DNA of 14,691 nt from Cryomorphaceae bacterium (GCA_003444795.1 DLWR01000048.1:1-14691); one strand, 5' to 3'; numbered from the stretch's first letter, positions 6,875 through 14,691 are shown. Notes: generated by a model from the sequence alone, not told the origin. Made by a program: numbers and translations.

Positions 6875-9142
6875 ATGGCTTTTGATATTGAAATGATCCG
6901 CGGTTTTTACGAGCGCTTTCCTGGGCGCGTTGCCGCAGCACGTCAGGTGGTGGGACATCCCCTTACCCTCTCTGAAAAGATTTTATACGCCCACCTCTGG
7001 CAGGGCGATGCCACGGAGGCCTACCAACGTGGGTCTTCCTACGTGGATTTTGCGCCAGACCGAGTGGCCATGCAAGACGCCACGGCCCAAATGGCGCTTC
7101 TGCAGTTCATGCAGGCGGGACGCAAGAAGGTCGCAGTTCCCTCGACGGCACATTGCGATCACCTGATTCAAGCGCGTGTAGGCGCAGACGCAGACTTGCA
7201 GGACGCGTTCAACAAGAGCAATGAGGTCTTCAACTTCTTGGCTTCGGTATCCAATAAATACGGCATCGGTTTCTGGAAACCAGGCGCCGGTATCATCCAC
7301 CAAGTCGCCCTTGAGAACTATGCCTTCCCCGGCGGAATGATGATTGGTACGGACTCCCACACCGTGAATGCGGGTGGTCTGGGTATGGTTGCCTTCGGCG
7401 TTGGTGGTGCGGATGCAGTGGATGTGATGGCCGGTATGGCTTGGGAATTGAAGTTCCCCAAGCTCATCGGTGTGAAGTTAACCGGAGAACTCAACGGATG
7501 GACTTCTGCCAAAGACGTAATCCTGAAAGTTGCGGGTATCCTTACCGTAAAAGGCGGAACAGGTGCTATCGTGGAATACTTTGGAGAAGGAGCTACTGCG
7601 CTTTCTTGCACAGGCAAGGGCACCATCTGTAACATGGGTGCCGAAATTGGGGCGACGACGTCCACCTTTGCCTACGACGCGTCCATGGAGCGTTACCTCC
7701 GCGCAACGGACCGCAGCGACGTAGCGGATTTGGCCAATGCTGTAGCCGGTGAACTCACGGCAGATGCCGAAGTCTATGCACATCCCGAGAAATACTTTGA
7801 TCAAGTCATTGAGATCAATTTGTCCGAACTGGAGCCTCATGTCAATGGGCCATTTACGCCTGATTTGGCGACCCCAATTTCCAAGTTGGGCGAAGTTGCC
7901 AAAGCCAATGGCTGGCCGTTGGACGTGGAAGTGGGCTTGATTGGATCATGTACCAACTCCTCCTACGAGGATTTGACTCGTGCAGCTTCCGTTGCTAAAC
8001 AAGCGGCCGCGAAGAACTTAAAGGTCAATGCAGAATACTCCGTAACCCCTGGTTCTGAGCAAGTGCGCTACACGGCGGAACGCGATGGATTGTTGGGCGA
8101 GTTTGAAGCCATCGGAGGCAAAGTCTTTGCAAACGCCTGTGGCCCTTGTATTGGTCAGTGGGCGCGTGAGGGCGCGGACAAAGGGGAGAAAAACACCATT
8201 GTACACTCCTTCAACCGCAACTTCGCCAAGCGTGCAGATGGCAACCCTAACACACATGCCTTCGTTGCTTCGCCTGAAATCGTCACAGCTTTGGCCATTG
8301 CCGGTCGTTTGGACTTTAATCCATTGAATGACACGCTCGTCAACCAACATGGTGAAGCGGTGAAACTGGATGCGCCTGTTGGTGAGGAACTTCCCGCTAA
8401 AGGCTATGCCGTGGAGGATGCAGGTTACCAAGCGCCGGCAGAAGACGGAAGTGGAGTGTTGGTTGAGGTGAACCCAGAAAGTCAGCGCCTTCAGTTGCTC
8501 GATTCATTTGCTCCTTGGGACGGTCAGAACATCCTGGGTGCCAAGGTCCTTATCAAGGCGCAAGGCAAGTGTACCACGGACCACATTTCCATGGCAGGTC
8601 CTTGGTTGCGCTACCGAGGTCACTTGGACAACATTGCGAACAATACCTTGACGGGTGCCGTGAATGCCTTCAATGGCGAAACAAACACCGTACTGAACCA
8701 ACTCACGGGGGCGTACGGGGAGGTTCCCGCTGTTCAGCGTGCCTACAAGGCCGCAGGTATTCCCACGCTTGTAGTGGGAGACCAGAACTACGGGGAAGGT
8801 TCTTCGCGCGAACATGCCGCTATGCAGCCGCGTCACTTGGGTGTTCGCGCTGTACTCGTTAAGAGTTTTGCCCGAATTCACGAAACCAACCTCAAAAAGC
8901 AAGGCATGCTTGCCTTGACCTTTGCGCATGAGGCGGACTACGACAAATTCCAAGAAACGGACACGGTAGACTTCGTCGACTTGACGGATTTTGCGCCTGG
9001 CAAGCCATTAAACTTGGTGCTCCACCATGCAGACGGCAGCCAAGACCAGATCGCAGCCAACCACACGTACAATGCCCAGCAGATTGCGTGGTTCAAGGCG
9101 GGCAGTGCGCTCAACTTGATCAAGCAGGAACAGGGCTTGTAA
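6875..9142 (+). CDS. acn: Aconitate hydratase (aconitase), mitochondrial-size type
   Basis: This enzyme interconverts citrate and isocitrate through cis-aconitate in the TCA cycle, using a 4Fe-4S cluster, in the cytosol. The 755-residue length is that of the mitochondrial-type family rather than the longer bacterial AcnA. The cluster ligands are visible as Cys359 in [11 protein letters not shown] and Cys422 and Cys425 in [10 protein letters not shown]. Other family marks are [25 protein letters not shown] and the C-terminal swivel-domain motif [12 protein letters not shown]. The frame can be extended to a GTG at 6857, but that codon overlaps the -7 box. [19 protein letters not shown] from the ATG at 6875 fits the family N-terminus. 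The gene forms its own unit: promoter-like box in front, strong terminator directly behind. No truncation or missing ligand is seen. Confidence 0.97.
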   Translation: MAFDIEMIRGFYERFPGRVAAARQVVGHPLTLSEKILYAHLWQGDATEAYQRGSSYVDFAPDRVAMQDATAQMALLQFMQAGRKKVAVPSTAHCDHLIQARVGADADLQDAFNKSNEVFNFLASVSNKYGIGFWKPGAGIIHQVALENYAFPGGMMIGTDSHTVNAGGLGMVAFGVGGADAVDVMAGMAWELKFPKLIGVKLTGELNGWTSAKDVILKVAGILTVKGGTGAIVEYFGEGATALSCTGKGTICNMGAEIGATTSTFAYDASMERYLRATDRSDVADLANAVAGELTADAEVYAHPEKYFDQVIEINLSELEPHVNGPFTPDLATPISKLGEVAKANGWPLDVEVGLIGSCTNSSYEDLTRAASVAKQAAAKNLKVNAEYSVTPGSEQVRYTAERDGLLGEFEAIGGKVFANACGPCIGQWAREGADKGEKNTIVHSFNRNFAKRADGNPNTHAFVASPEIVTALAIAGRLDFNPLNDTLVNQHGEAVKLDAPVGEELPAKGYAVEDAGYQAPAEDGSGVLVEVNPESQRLQLLDSFAPWDGQNILGAKVLIKAQGKCTTDHISMAGPWLRYRGHLDNIANNTLTGAVNAFNGETNTVLNQLTGAYGEVPAVQRAYKAAGIPTLVVGDQNYGEGSSREHAAMQPRHLGVRAVLVKSFARIHETNLKKQGMLALTFAHEADYDKFQETDTVDFVDLTDFAPGKPLNLVLHHADGSQDQIAANHTYNAQQIAWFKAGSALNLIKQEQGL

Positions 9143-9165
9143 ACCAGAGGTTGATAAGTATCTAG

Positions 9166-9197
9166 GCCGCAGCCCCAAAAGGCTGCGGCTTTTTTTT
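9166..9197 (+). terminator. Intrinsic terminator after aconitase gene
   Basis: A perfect nine-base stem, GCCGCAGCC (9166-9174) with GGCTGCGGC (9181-9189), encloses the loop CCAAAA and is followed at once by eight T (9190-9197). This is a textbook Rho-independent terminator for the plus strand, 23 bases after the aconitase stop. There is no matching A-run on its left side, so it should not terminate minus-strand transcription. Only 11 bases separate the last T from the start of the next gene. Confidence 0.95.
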
Positions 9198-9204
9198 ACC
9201 TTCC
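9197..9204 (+). promoter_or_regulatory. Possible -7 box of the MFS-led operon
   Basis: TACCTTCC (TAnnTTTG with two mismatches) starts at the last T of the aconitase terminator and ends four bases before the ATG at 9209. If it is a promoter, its upstream half is formed by the terminator hairpin. The call rests mainly on recurrence of the same box next to other starts in the window. Confidence 0.25.
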
Positions 9205-9208
9205 CCGT

Positions 9209-10495
9209 ATGGACCATTACACCAAGCGCACCCAATGGGGCTGGGCCTTTTATGATTGGGCAAACTCAAGCTATTCCCTGGTCATAGGGACCGCCATTTT
9301 CCCCATTTACTATGCGGCCGTGATGGAAGGAGCAGGGAAAACCTCCTTTCCATTCTTCTGGGGGGAGATCAGTACCACGGCGGCCTACACCTTTGTGGTG
9401 GCTGCGTCCTTCTTGACTATCAGTCTTTTAACGCCCTATTTGAGCGCCCTAGCGGAAATAGCAGGGAATAAAAAGACCTTCATGCGCGGCTTCATTTGGG
9501 CGGGCTCTTTAGCATGTATGGGTATGTATGCCTTTACAGATGAAGTATTGTGGTGGGGGTTGCTTTCGCCCTACTTGGCTTCCTTGTGTTTCTCTGGGAG
9601 TTTGGTTTTTTACAACTCCTATCTGCCTGAAATTGCTCCGACCGAAGAACAAGACGCCCTTTCTGCTCGAGGATTTGCGCTGGGGTATTTGGGCAGCTCC
9701 TTGGTCCTGATTGCAGCGCTGGCTTTCATCCAAAATCCCGAATGGATAGGCGATGAGACGGCAGGCCGAGTTACCCGTTTGAGCTTTTTAACGGTGGGCT
9801 TATGGTGGCTTGGATGGGGGGAGTTTTCGCTGTTTAGATTGCCGGCCGGACATCAAATGGAGGCATCCATCAAGGAGAAAGGCTGGATACGCGCAACCTA
9901 CTTACGCCTCTTTGAGGTGGTTAAGACCTTTCGGACCATGCCCGGCGTTGAACGTTTCCTACTGGGTTTTTTCTTTGCCTCTGCAGGGGTGCAGACCGTC
10001 ATACTCATCGCCAGCTTGTTTGGCTCAAAGGCACTTGGGCTGGAAACCTCCGCGCTTATTACCACCATTTTGCTTATTCAATTTGTGGGTGTTTTAGGCT
10101 CCTGGCTCTTTGCGCGATGGAGCAGGTCCTGGGGGAACATCTGGGCCTTGTTGGTCGCTGCCATGGTGTGGGTTCTCATTTGTGCCATGGCCTACTTTGT
10201 TAACACGGAACTCCAATTCTACCTCTTGGGTGCTACCGTTGGTTTGGTCCTTGGGGGAATACAGTCGCTGGCGCGATCGACCTTCAGTAAGTTGCTTCCG
10301 ACGAAAGGAGAACATGTCACGTACTTCAGCTTCTTTGACATTGCCGAAAAACTAGCCACTGTTTTCGGCATGGTGGCCGTCGGCTGGTTGGAGACTACGA
10401 CAGGTGATTTACGTCTTGCAGCAGCCATGCTCAGCGTATTTTTCTTGGTCGCCGTTGTTTTTTGGTCCCGAGTCCAAATGGTACAGAAATTGTAA
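9209..10495 (+). CDS. MFS transporter, Atg22/UMF1-like family
   Basis: This 428-residue protein is hydrophobic throughout, consistent with about 12 membrane helices in the inner membrane. The N-terminal TQWGWAFYDWANSSYS and the later GGIQSLARSTFSKLLP with YFSFFDIAEKLATVFG are typical of the UMF1 group of the major facilitator superfamily, related to yeast vacuolar Atg22. The yeast protein has been linked to amino-acid efflux from the vacuole. Substrates of the bacterial relatives are largely unknown, so no substrate is proposed. It begins just after the aconitase terminator and is first in a run of five plus-strand genes with gaps of 15 bases or less. It ends 10 bases before the cytochrome-like gene. 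No Shine-Dalgarno sequence precedes the start. Confidence 0.88.
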   Translation: MDHYTKRTQWGWAFYDWANSSYSLVIGTAIFPIYYAAVMEGAGKTSFPFFWGEISTTAAYTFVVAASFLTISLLTPYLSALAEIAGNKKTFMRGFIWAGSLACMGMYAFTDEVLWWGLLSPYLASLCFSGSLVFYNSYLPEIAPTEEQDALSARGFALGYLGSSLVLIAALAFIQNPEWIGDETAGRVTRLSFLTVGLWWLGWGEFSLFRLPAGHQMEASIKEKGWIRATYLRLFEVVKTFRTMPGVERFLLGFFFASAGVQTVILIASLFGSKALGLETSALITTILLIQFVGVLGSWLFARWSRSWGNIWALLVAAMVWVLICAMAYFVNTELQFYLLGATVGLVLGGIQSLARSTFSKLLPTKGEHVTYFSFFDIAEKLATVFGMVAVGWLETTTGDLRLAAAMLSVFFLVAVVFWSRVQMVQKL

Positions 10496-10505
10496 TTTGG
10501 GAAGA

Positions 10506-10865
10506 ATGCGAATCGCTCCCATTCTAGCTTTGATCATAGCCATTGCTGCTGAATCGAGTTGTTACTATGACAATGTTGAGGAACTCTATGGCACCTCACC
10601 CTGTGATGTGACAGCAGTAAGTTGGACTGCGGACATTCAACCCATGATTCAACAGAATTGCCTAGGCTGTCACTCTGGGGCGGGAGCCTCTGCGGGACTA
10701 GATCTTTCGACCTACATGTCCGTTAAGACCCATTCAAGTAGCATAGTCAATCGTATGAACAAGCCCAACGGCGATCCTTTGATGATGCCGCCAAGTGGAC
10801 CACTCTCCAATTGTACACTCAACCAAATGGATGCCTGGGTAGCTGCCGGGACACCTGAAAATTAA
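10506..10865 (+). CDS. Small single-haem cytochrome c-like (lipo)protein
   Basis: From the ATG at 10506 the product is 119 residues. A hydrophobic leader (about 1-18) ends before Cys19. The lipobox (ESSC) is weak, so the protein may be either a lipoprotein or cut by signal peptidase I. CLGCH at residues 52-56 is a c-type haem attachment motif. MMPPSG (93-98) can supply the distal methionine ligand. Cys33 and Cys103 could pair. The text around the haem (ADIQPMIQQNCLGCHSGAGASAGLDLSTY) is typical of small cytochrome-c-like domains found in envelope proteins. A longer in-frame start at 10404 lies inside the MFS gene and is rejected. It precedes the YceI gene by nine bases and is probably co-transcribed. 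Electron donor and acceptor are unknown. Confidence 0.85.
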   Translation: MRIAPILALIIAIAAESSCYYDNVEELYGTSPCDVTAVSWTADIQPMIQQNCLGCHSGAGASAGLDLSTYMSVKTHSSSIVNRMNKPNGDPLMMPPSGPLSNCTLNQMDAWVAAGTPEN

Positions 10866-10874
10866 TCTTCACCC

Positions 10875-11417
10875 ATGAAAAAATCCCTCTTTCTTCTTGC
10901 TGCGCTCACGTTGACCGTGAGCCTTTCTGCTCAGAAACTCATTAGCCGTGATACCTATGTGCACTTCTTCTCAGAAACTCCTGTAGAAGACATTGAAGCT
11001 TCACTCAAAGATGGTGTGGGCCTCATCAATACGGAAAGCAAGGAGTTTGTCTTTCAGGTGAATATTCAGTCATTCACGTTTGAAAAGGCGTTGATGCAGG
11101 AGCACTTCAATGAAAACTACATGGAGTCTACCAAATACCCCAAAGGTTTGTTCAAAGGCAAGATAACGGGTGATGTCAATTTTGCTAAGGCGGGCACCTA
11201 CGCCGTAAAGTTGGGTGGAGGTATGACTATTCATGGCAAAGAACGTGAAATGACCATTCCGGCAACCATTACCGTGACCAAGGAAGGTCTAGTCGTTTTG
11301 GAGTCTACGTTTATCGTGAAACCTGCCGATCACGATGTAGAGATCCCCAGTCTCGTGGTTACCAAGATTGCGAAGGAAATCGAAGTCAAGGTGAAATCTA
11401 CCTTGCGAGCTAGCTGA
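10875..11417 (+). CDS. YceI family periplasmic protein
   Basis: This 180-residue protein has a signal peptide (about 1-19, cleavage near LSA-Q) and a YceI-type lipocalin-like barrel. Recognisable parts are VHFFSETPVEDIEASLKDGV near the start, the central FNENYMESTKYPKGLFKGKI, and the tail strands VTITVTKEG-like to EIEVKVKSTL. YceI proteins bind polyisoprenoid or quinone-like lipids in a hydrophobic pocket; physiological roles vary and are often unclear. The stop TGA overlaps the ATG of the next gene as TGATG, which suggests translational coupling. The neighbours, a haem protein and a beta-barrel protein, suggest a shared envelope redox or lipid-carrier task (inference). The mature size fits the family and nothing appears truncated. 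Confidence 0.93.
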   Translation: MKKSLFLLAALTLTVSLSAQKLISRDTYVHFFSETPVEDIEASLKDGVGLINTESKEFVFQVNIQSFTFEKALMQEHFNENYMESTKYPKGLFKGKITGDVNFAKAGTYAVKLGGGMTIHGKEREMTIPATITVTKEGLVVLESTFIVKPADHDVEIPSLVVTKIAKEIEVKVKSTLRAS

Positions 11418-12304
11418 TGCACCCCCTAAAATGGGCGCTTTTGGCGCTATGCTTTCCCTTGGCTCTCTGGGCTCAAGACGATTTATTGGCGGAACTTGAG
11501 GCCATCGCACCACCCCCACCAAAAGCCTTCACCTATGCCACCTTCAAGGGGACACGCATCATTAACCAACAGTCTGTTGAACTTCCCGCCTCCGGGGTGG
11601 GGCAATTTGTTATTGGGCACCGCTTTGGGGCGTTGAATGACCGCCCGCTCTATAATTTGTTCGGTTTGGATGTGGCGCAGATTCGCTTTGAATACAGCTA
11701 TTCCCCGGTCCCATGGTTGAACGTGGGAGCCGGTCGTTCATCAGGTTCCAAGACCTACGATGGATTTGGCAAGGTTCGTTTTACCCGTCAATCGAGTGGA
11801 ACCGGCTTTAATTGGCCTTTCACGGCAGCCTATTATACAAGTGCCACTATTGTTACTACACCCTTTAGCGACGGTTTTACGCATTACTTTACCGACCGAA
11901 TGGCGTACACCCACCAGCTCCTGGTGGCTCGGAAATTCAATGAATCTTTTTCCCTGCAACTGGCGCCCACTTTGGTGCATTTCAATCTGGTGCAGACCGC
12001 TTCAGAGCCCAACGACCAATGGGGCCTCGCACTCGGTGGCCGATATAAATTTACTCAGCGCATGGCGCTTACAAGTGAGGCGATGCTGCGTTTCAATCCC
12101 ATCGACGGCTATTCCACGCCTCTGAGTGTGGGTGTCGACATTGAAACGGGTGGGCACGTTTTCCAGTTCCACTTGACAAATGCCCGGTCCATGGCAGATC
12201 CGCAGTGGATGATGCAAACTCCCGGTAAGTGGAGTAAAGGCGACATTTTCTTGGGCTTTAACATTAGCCGTGTGTTTACCCACGTGGCTCCTGAGTACAA
12301 ATAA
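11417..12304 (+). CDS. DUF5777-like outer-membrane beta-barrel protein
   Basis: This 295-residue protein has a signal peptide (about 1-19, LWA-Q) followed by a Pro-rich linker (APPPPKAF). The rest is a series of short alternating strands rich in Gly, Phe, Tyr and Ser, such as IRFEYSYSPVPWLNVGAGRSSGSKTYDG and RYKFTQRMALTSEAMLRF, as expected for an outer-membrane barrel. ESVELP-like text near residue 50 followed by FVIGHRFGALND, and a closing GDIFLGFNISRVF, agree with what I remember of the DUF5777 family in Bacteroidota. The family name is from recall, not from a search. The start overlaps the YceI stop by one base. No catalytic residues are evident, so a channel or scaffold role is likely. 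Specific function is unknown. Confidence 0.72.
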   Translation: MHPLKWALLALCFPLALWAQDDLLAELEAIAPPPPKAFTYATFKGTRIINQQSVELPASGVGQFVIGHRFGALNDRPLYNLFGLDVAQIRFEYSYSPVPWLNVGAGRSSGSKTYDGFGKVRFTRQSSGTGFNWPFTAAYYTSATIVTTPFSDGFTHYFTDRMAYTHQLLVARKFNESFSLQLAPTLVHFNLVQTASEPNDQWGLALGGRYKFTQRMALTSEAMLRFNPIDGYSTPLSVGVDIETGGHVFQFHLTNARSMADPQWMMQTPGKWSKGDIFLGFNISRVFTHVAPEYK

Positions 12305-12319
12305 GGCTCCAATAGTTCC

Positions 12320-13507
12320 ATGCAGACTTCTTTCGATCTCATTGTAGTGGGTGGCGGCATCGTTGGAGCTGCAACGGCTTTTCAATTCAGAAAACAGCAT
12401 CCGACTGCCAAGATTTTAGTCTTAGAAAAAGAAGGCCGGCCGGCTGCCCATCAAACGGGCAGAAACAGTGGGGTTATCCATTCTGGTCTATACTACAAGC
12501 CGGGTTCATTAAAAGCAACCACTTGTCTGTCGGGCTACGCCCAGCTGTTGGATTTTTGCGCAGAATACCGGGTGGCCCATGAGGTTTGTGGTAAAATCGT
12601 CGTGGCTACCGATCCCCAGGAAGCGGATCGTTTGGCTATCCTCGTGGAGCGCGGAAAGCAAAATGGTTTGGAGGGTTTAACCTACTTAGACCCACAGCAA
12701 ACCAAAGAAATTGAACCGCATATTGAGGCTTATCAATCGCTTTGGGTGCCCCAAACGGGCATCGTGGACTATGTGGGAATGACGGAAACCATGCTCCGCG
12801 TAGCTACAGACGGCCAAGGCTCATTCCGTGCGGCGAATCGGGTGCTCAAGATGTACCGAAAAGGGGGTACGCGCTTTGTAGAAACTAAAGAAGCTATCTA
12901 CCAAGCCCCTAAAGTGGTCGTTTGCGCGGGCCTTCAAAGCGATCGCATGGCACACCAAGATGGAGTGGACAACGGCATTCGAATTGTTCCCTTCCGGGGC
13001 GATTACTACGATTTAACCCATGAGGCTGCCCACAAGGTTCGGAATCTAATCTATCCCGTTCCTGACCCTCAATTCCCTTTCCTTGGGGTACATTTCACCC
13101 GAATGGTAGGCGGCGAGGTAGAATGCGGGCCCAATGCCGTATTTAGCTTTGCGCGCGAAGGCTATCATAAAACGGCGTTTGAAGCGGCTGATTCTTGGTC
13201 TGCATTGTCCTTTGGCGGCACCTGGAAGCTTTTTGCGGCTCATTGGCGCTACGGGTTAGGGGAGTATGAGCGTGCGTTCTCTAAAGCCAAATTCTTAAAA
13301 GCGCTTCAGAAGATGATGCCGGGACTGACCATGGAGGACATCCAACCTGGTCGTGCAGGTATTCGCGCACAAGCTTTGGACGGTCAGGGTCGCCTTGTGG
13401 ATGATTTCGTGATTGAAGAAGGCGATGCAGCTACGCATGTCATCAACGCACCTTCCCCGGCTGCTACCGCAAGTCTAGCGATCGCCGAGCATATCTTACA
13501 GGTCTAG
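12320..13507 (+). CDS. lhgO: L-2-hydroxyglutarate oxidase/dehydrogenase
   Basis: This 395-residue flavoprotein oxidises L-2-hydroxyglutarate to 2-oxoglutarate, removing a side product of central metabolism and passing electrons to oxygen or the quinone pool. The N-terminal FAD-binding fold is clear: FDLIVVGGGIVGAATA (GxGxxG at residues 11-16) and the acidic strand end ILVLEKE (32-38). GRNSGVIHSGLYYKPGSLKA at 48-67 is highly characteristic of LhgO. The C-terminal GRAGIRAQALDGQGRLVDDFVIE and VINAPSPAATASLAIAEHI complete the DAO fold. It begins 15 bases after the DUF5777-like gene, so it is probably co-transcribed with the envelope genes. It converges on the zinc hydrolase gene with two bases between stops and no terminator. 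Other DAO-family oxidases are possible, but the motif match favours LhgO. Confidence 0.92.
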   Translation: MQTSFDLIVVGGGIVGAATAFQFRKQHPTAKILVLEKEGRPAAHQTGRNSGVIHSGLYYKPGSLKATTCLSGYAQLLDFCAEYRVAHEVCGKIVVATDPQEADRLAILVERGKQNGLEGLTYLDPQQTKEIEPHIEAYQSLWVPQTGIVDYVGMTETMLRVATDGQGSFRAANRVLKMYRKGGTRFVETKEAIYQAPKVVVCAGLQSDRMAHQDGVDNGIRIVPFRGDYYDLTHEAAHKVRNLIYPVPDPQFPFLGVHFTRMVGGEVECGPNAVFSFAREGYHKTAFEAADSWSALSFGGTWKLFAAHWRYGLGEYERAFSKAKFLKALQKMMPGLTMEDIQPGRAGIRAQALDGQGRLVDDFVIEEGDAATHVINAPSPAATASLAIAEHILQV

Positions 13508-13509
13508 GA

Positions 13510-14520
13510 TCAGGACTCCCCCTGAGGCGCTGGCCAAGCCGATTCACGTCCGATGTGGAAAAGGGCATCACCACGGTGTACCAAAGGGATGTTGTTGTGT
13601 CCAATGATAAAGCCATCCATGGGGCTGTACACTTTCACGGAATAGCTGTCGTAGGGGTTTCGAATGCGCCCAATGAGTTCGCCTTCTCGGACGGATTGCC
13701 CACTTTCTCGTTCGCTGGAAAAGAGACCAGAGGCTTCTGCGCGCACCCAAGTGTTTCCGGCAATGTGACGAATCTGTTTGCTATCGCCCTTAGCCCTACC
13801 TCGCAAACCGCGGGGTTTGGGAGATTTTTCGAGCATCCCAATGGCGTGCATCAAGCGTTTTGTTCCGCGTATTGCTTCCTTCACGGCCTTTTCTTCCAGG
13901 CGAAGGGACTCACCCCCTTCGTATACAATGATGGGCACCCCTTGGGACTGTCCACAGGCACGCAACGATCCGGAAATCAATCCAGAACCCAAAGCGATGG
14001 GTGCTTGAAAGGCCTTGGCCATTTCGATGGCCTGTCGGTCCTGATCGTCGTAGCGAATCTGTGGGTAATTTGTTCGGCTTGCGCCCCCGGTGTGAAAGTC
14101 AATGCCCATATCCACGACTGGCAGAATTTTGGTCGCGAGCGTGTGCGCCACTTGGGCAGCGAGCGATCCATTGGGCGATCCTGGAAAGCTCCGGTTAACG
14201 TCCTTTCCGTCGGGTACTTCACGGCTGAAAAACAAAAATCCGTAGACATTGATGATGGGAATGGCCACGACGCTTCCGCAGGTGATTTGGTTTAGAATCC
14301 CCAAGGAGATCATACGTCGAACCACTTCAATGCCGTTTACCTCATCGCCGTGCAAACCACCACTGAGCAATAGAGTAGGCCCGGGATTTTCACTCCGAAA
14401 TACATGCACTGGCATGTGAATTAAGGTGCCAGAAAGTAGTCGAGCGACTTGAATATCAACGGTTTTACTGGTGCCAGCCGGGATGACCACGTCATCAATC
14501 ACCAGGGTATCCGCTTTCAT
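13510..14520 (-). CDS. Succinylglutamate desuccinylase/aspartoacylase family zinc hydrolase
   Basis: This 336-residue protein has the zinc carboxypeptidase-like fold of the AstE/AspA family. GGLHGDE (residues 54-60) provides His57 and Glu60, and DFHTGG (141-146) provides His143 as the third zinc ligand. DVNRSFPG at 107-114 holds the Arg that usually binds the substrate carboxylate, and VYEGGES around 199-205 is in the region of the catalytic Glu. Residues from about 255 to 325 form a small beta-barrel tail. The family removes acyl groups from N-acyl amino acids; the exact substrate is not evident. A TTG at 14523 is in frame, but the ATG at 14520 is preferred because it overlaps the purB stop as TGATG, a common coupled arrangement. 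Convergent with lhgO. Confidence 0.9.
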   Translation of the reverse strand: MKADTLVIDDVVIPAGTSKTVDIQVARLLSGTLIHMPVHVFRSENPGPTLLLSGGLHGDEVNGIEVVRRMISLGILNQITCGSVVAIPIINVYGFLFFSREVPDGKDVNRSFPGSPNGSLAAQVAHTLATKILPVVDMGIDFHTGGASRTNYPQIRYDDQDRQAIEMAKAFQAPIALGSGLISGSLRACGQSQGVPIIVYEGGESLRLEEKAVKEAIRGTKRLMHAIGMLEKSPKPRGLRGRAKGDSKQIRHIAGNTWVRAEASGLFSSERESGQSVREGELIGRIRNPYDSYSVKVYSPMDGFIIGHNNIPLVHRGDALFHIGRESAWPAPQGES

Positions 14521-14691
14521 CAACGTCCGGTGTAGGTTTGGGGCGTCAGCACGCGCATCTCATCTTTTACCGACTCAGAAATATCAAGCGTTTCAATAAA
14601 TGCGGCAATGGTACTGTGTGTGATGCCCTCATTGGTGCGAGTGAGTGCCTTTAGCGCTTCATAGGGCTTGGGATAGCCTTCGCGGCGCAAA
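14520..14691 (-). CDS. purB: Adenylosuccinate lyase, C-terminal fragment at window edge
   Basis: Reading the minus strand from the window end gives an open frame ending in TGA at 14522-14520. It contains LRREGYPKPYEALKALTR, then ITHSTIAAFIETLDISESVK, and ends LTPQTYTGR. This is the C-terminal domain of PurB, whose end reads similarly across bacteria (RR-G--KPYE-LK-LTR and LTP--Y-G). The enzyme splits fumarate from SAICAR and adenylosuccinate in purine synthesis. The catalytic part lies outside the window. The stop codon overlaps the start of the zinc hydrolase gene. The frame is below the usual size for automatic calling because it is cut, but the similarity is strong. Confidence 0.9.
   Translation of the reverse strand, partial: LRREGYPKPYEALKALTRTNEGITHSTIAAFIETLDISESVKDEMRVLTPQTYTGR

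Noticed and set aside
10404..10505. Longer N-terminus for the cytochrome-like protein
   Set aside because: It would lie inside the MFS gene in another frame. The signal peptide begins only at the ATG at 10506.
13555..14295. Open frame of 246 codons on the plus strand
   Set aside because: It lies fully antisense to the zinc hydrolase gene, which has clear catalytic motifs. Its translation is low-complexity and has no recognisable domain.
1..14691. tRNA, rRNA, CRISPR arrays, insertion sequences, phage or toxin-antitoxin genes
   Set aside because: Looked for and not seen: no cloverleaf, no regularly spaced repeats, no transposase or integrase motifs, and hardly any space between genes.

Overview
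The window looks like ordinary chromosome of a member of the Bacteroidota, probably a marine or freshwater Flavobacteriales-type lineage with fairly balanced base composition. The evidence is the mitochondrial-size aconitase beginning MAFDIEMI, signal peptides ending in A-Q, a secreted protein with a degenerate type IX secretion-like tail, start codons without Shine-Dalgarno sequences, and promoter boxes resembling TAnnTTTG. No rRNA, tRNA, CRISPR array, insertion sequence, phage gene or integrase was seen. The taxonomic call is inference.

Region 1 (1-5898) is a cell-surface glycan block. Two family 2 glycosyltransferases (1-663, cut by the window edge, and 663-1721) lie on the minus strand. 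A sulfotransferase (1751-2653) is divergent from them on the plus strand. A minus-strand set then follows: a MacB/FtsX-type permease (4642-5898), a Wzm-like polysaccharide ABC permease (3816-4649) and its Wzt-like ATPase (2650-3819). All three overlap, so they look like one operon. The set is consistent with making, sulfating and exporting a surface polysaccharide.

Region 2 (5953-9197) holds a secreted protein of unknown function (5953-6774) and a single-gene aconitase unit (6875-9142). The aconitase has a palindrome and a -7-like box upstream and a strong intrinsic terminator downstream.

Region 3 (9209-13507) is a plus-strand run of five closely packed genes: an Atg22/UMF1-type MFS transporter, a small single-haem cytochrome c-like (lipo)protein, a YceI protein, a DUF5777-like beta-barrel protein, and L-2-hydroxyglutarate oxidase. 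The middle three form a coherent envelope module and are the best candidate here for a poorly characterised system.

Region 4 (13510-14691) is on the minus strand and convergent with region 3. It holds the C-terminal end of adenylosuccinate lyase (purB), overlapping the start of a succinylglutamate desuccinylase/aspartoacylase-family zinc hydrolase.

Gene density is very high. The longest gene-free stretch is 100 bases (6775-6874). I found no clearly novel defence or mobile system. The more interesting signals are the envelope module, the short-leader promoter layout and the terminator/promoter collision before the MFS gene.
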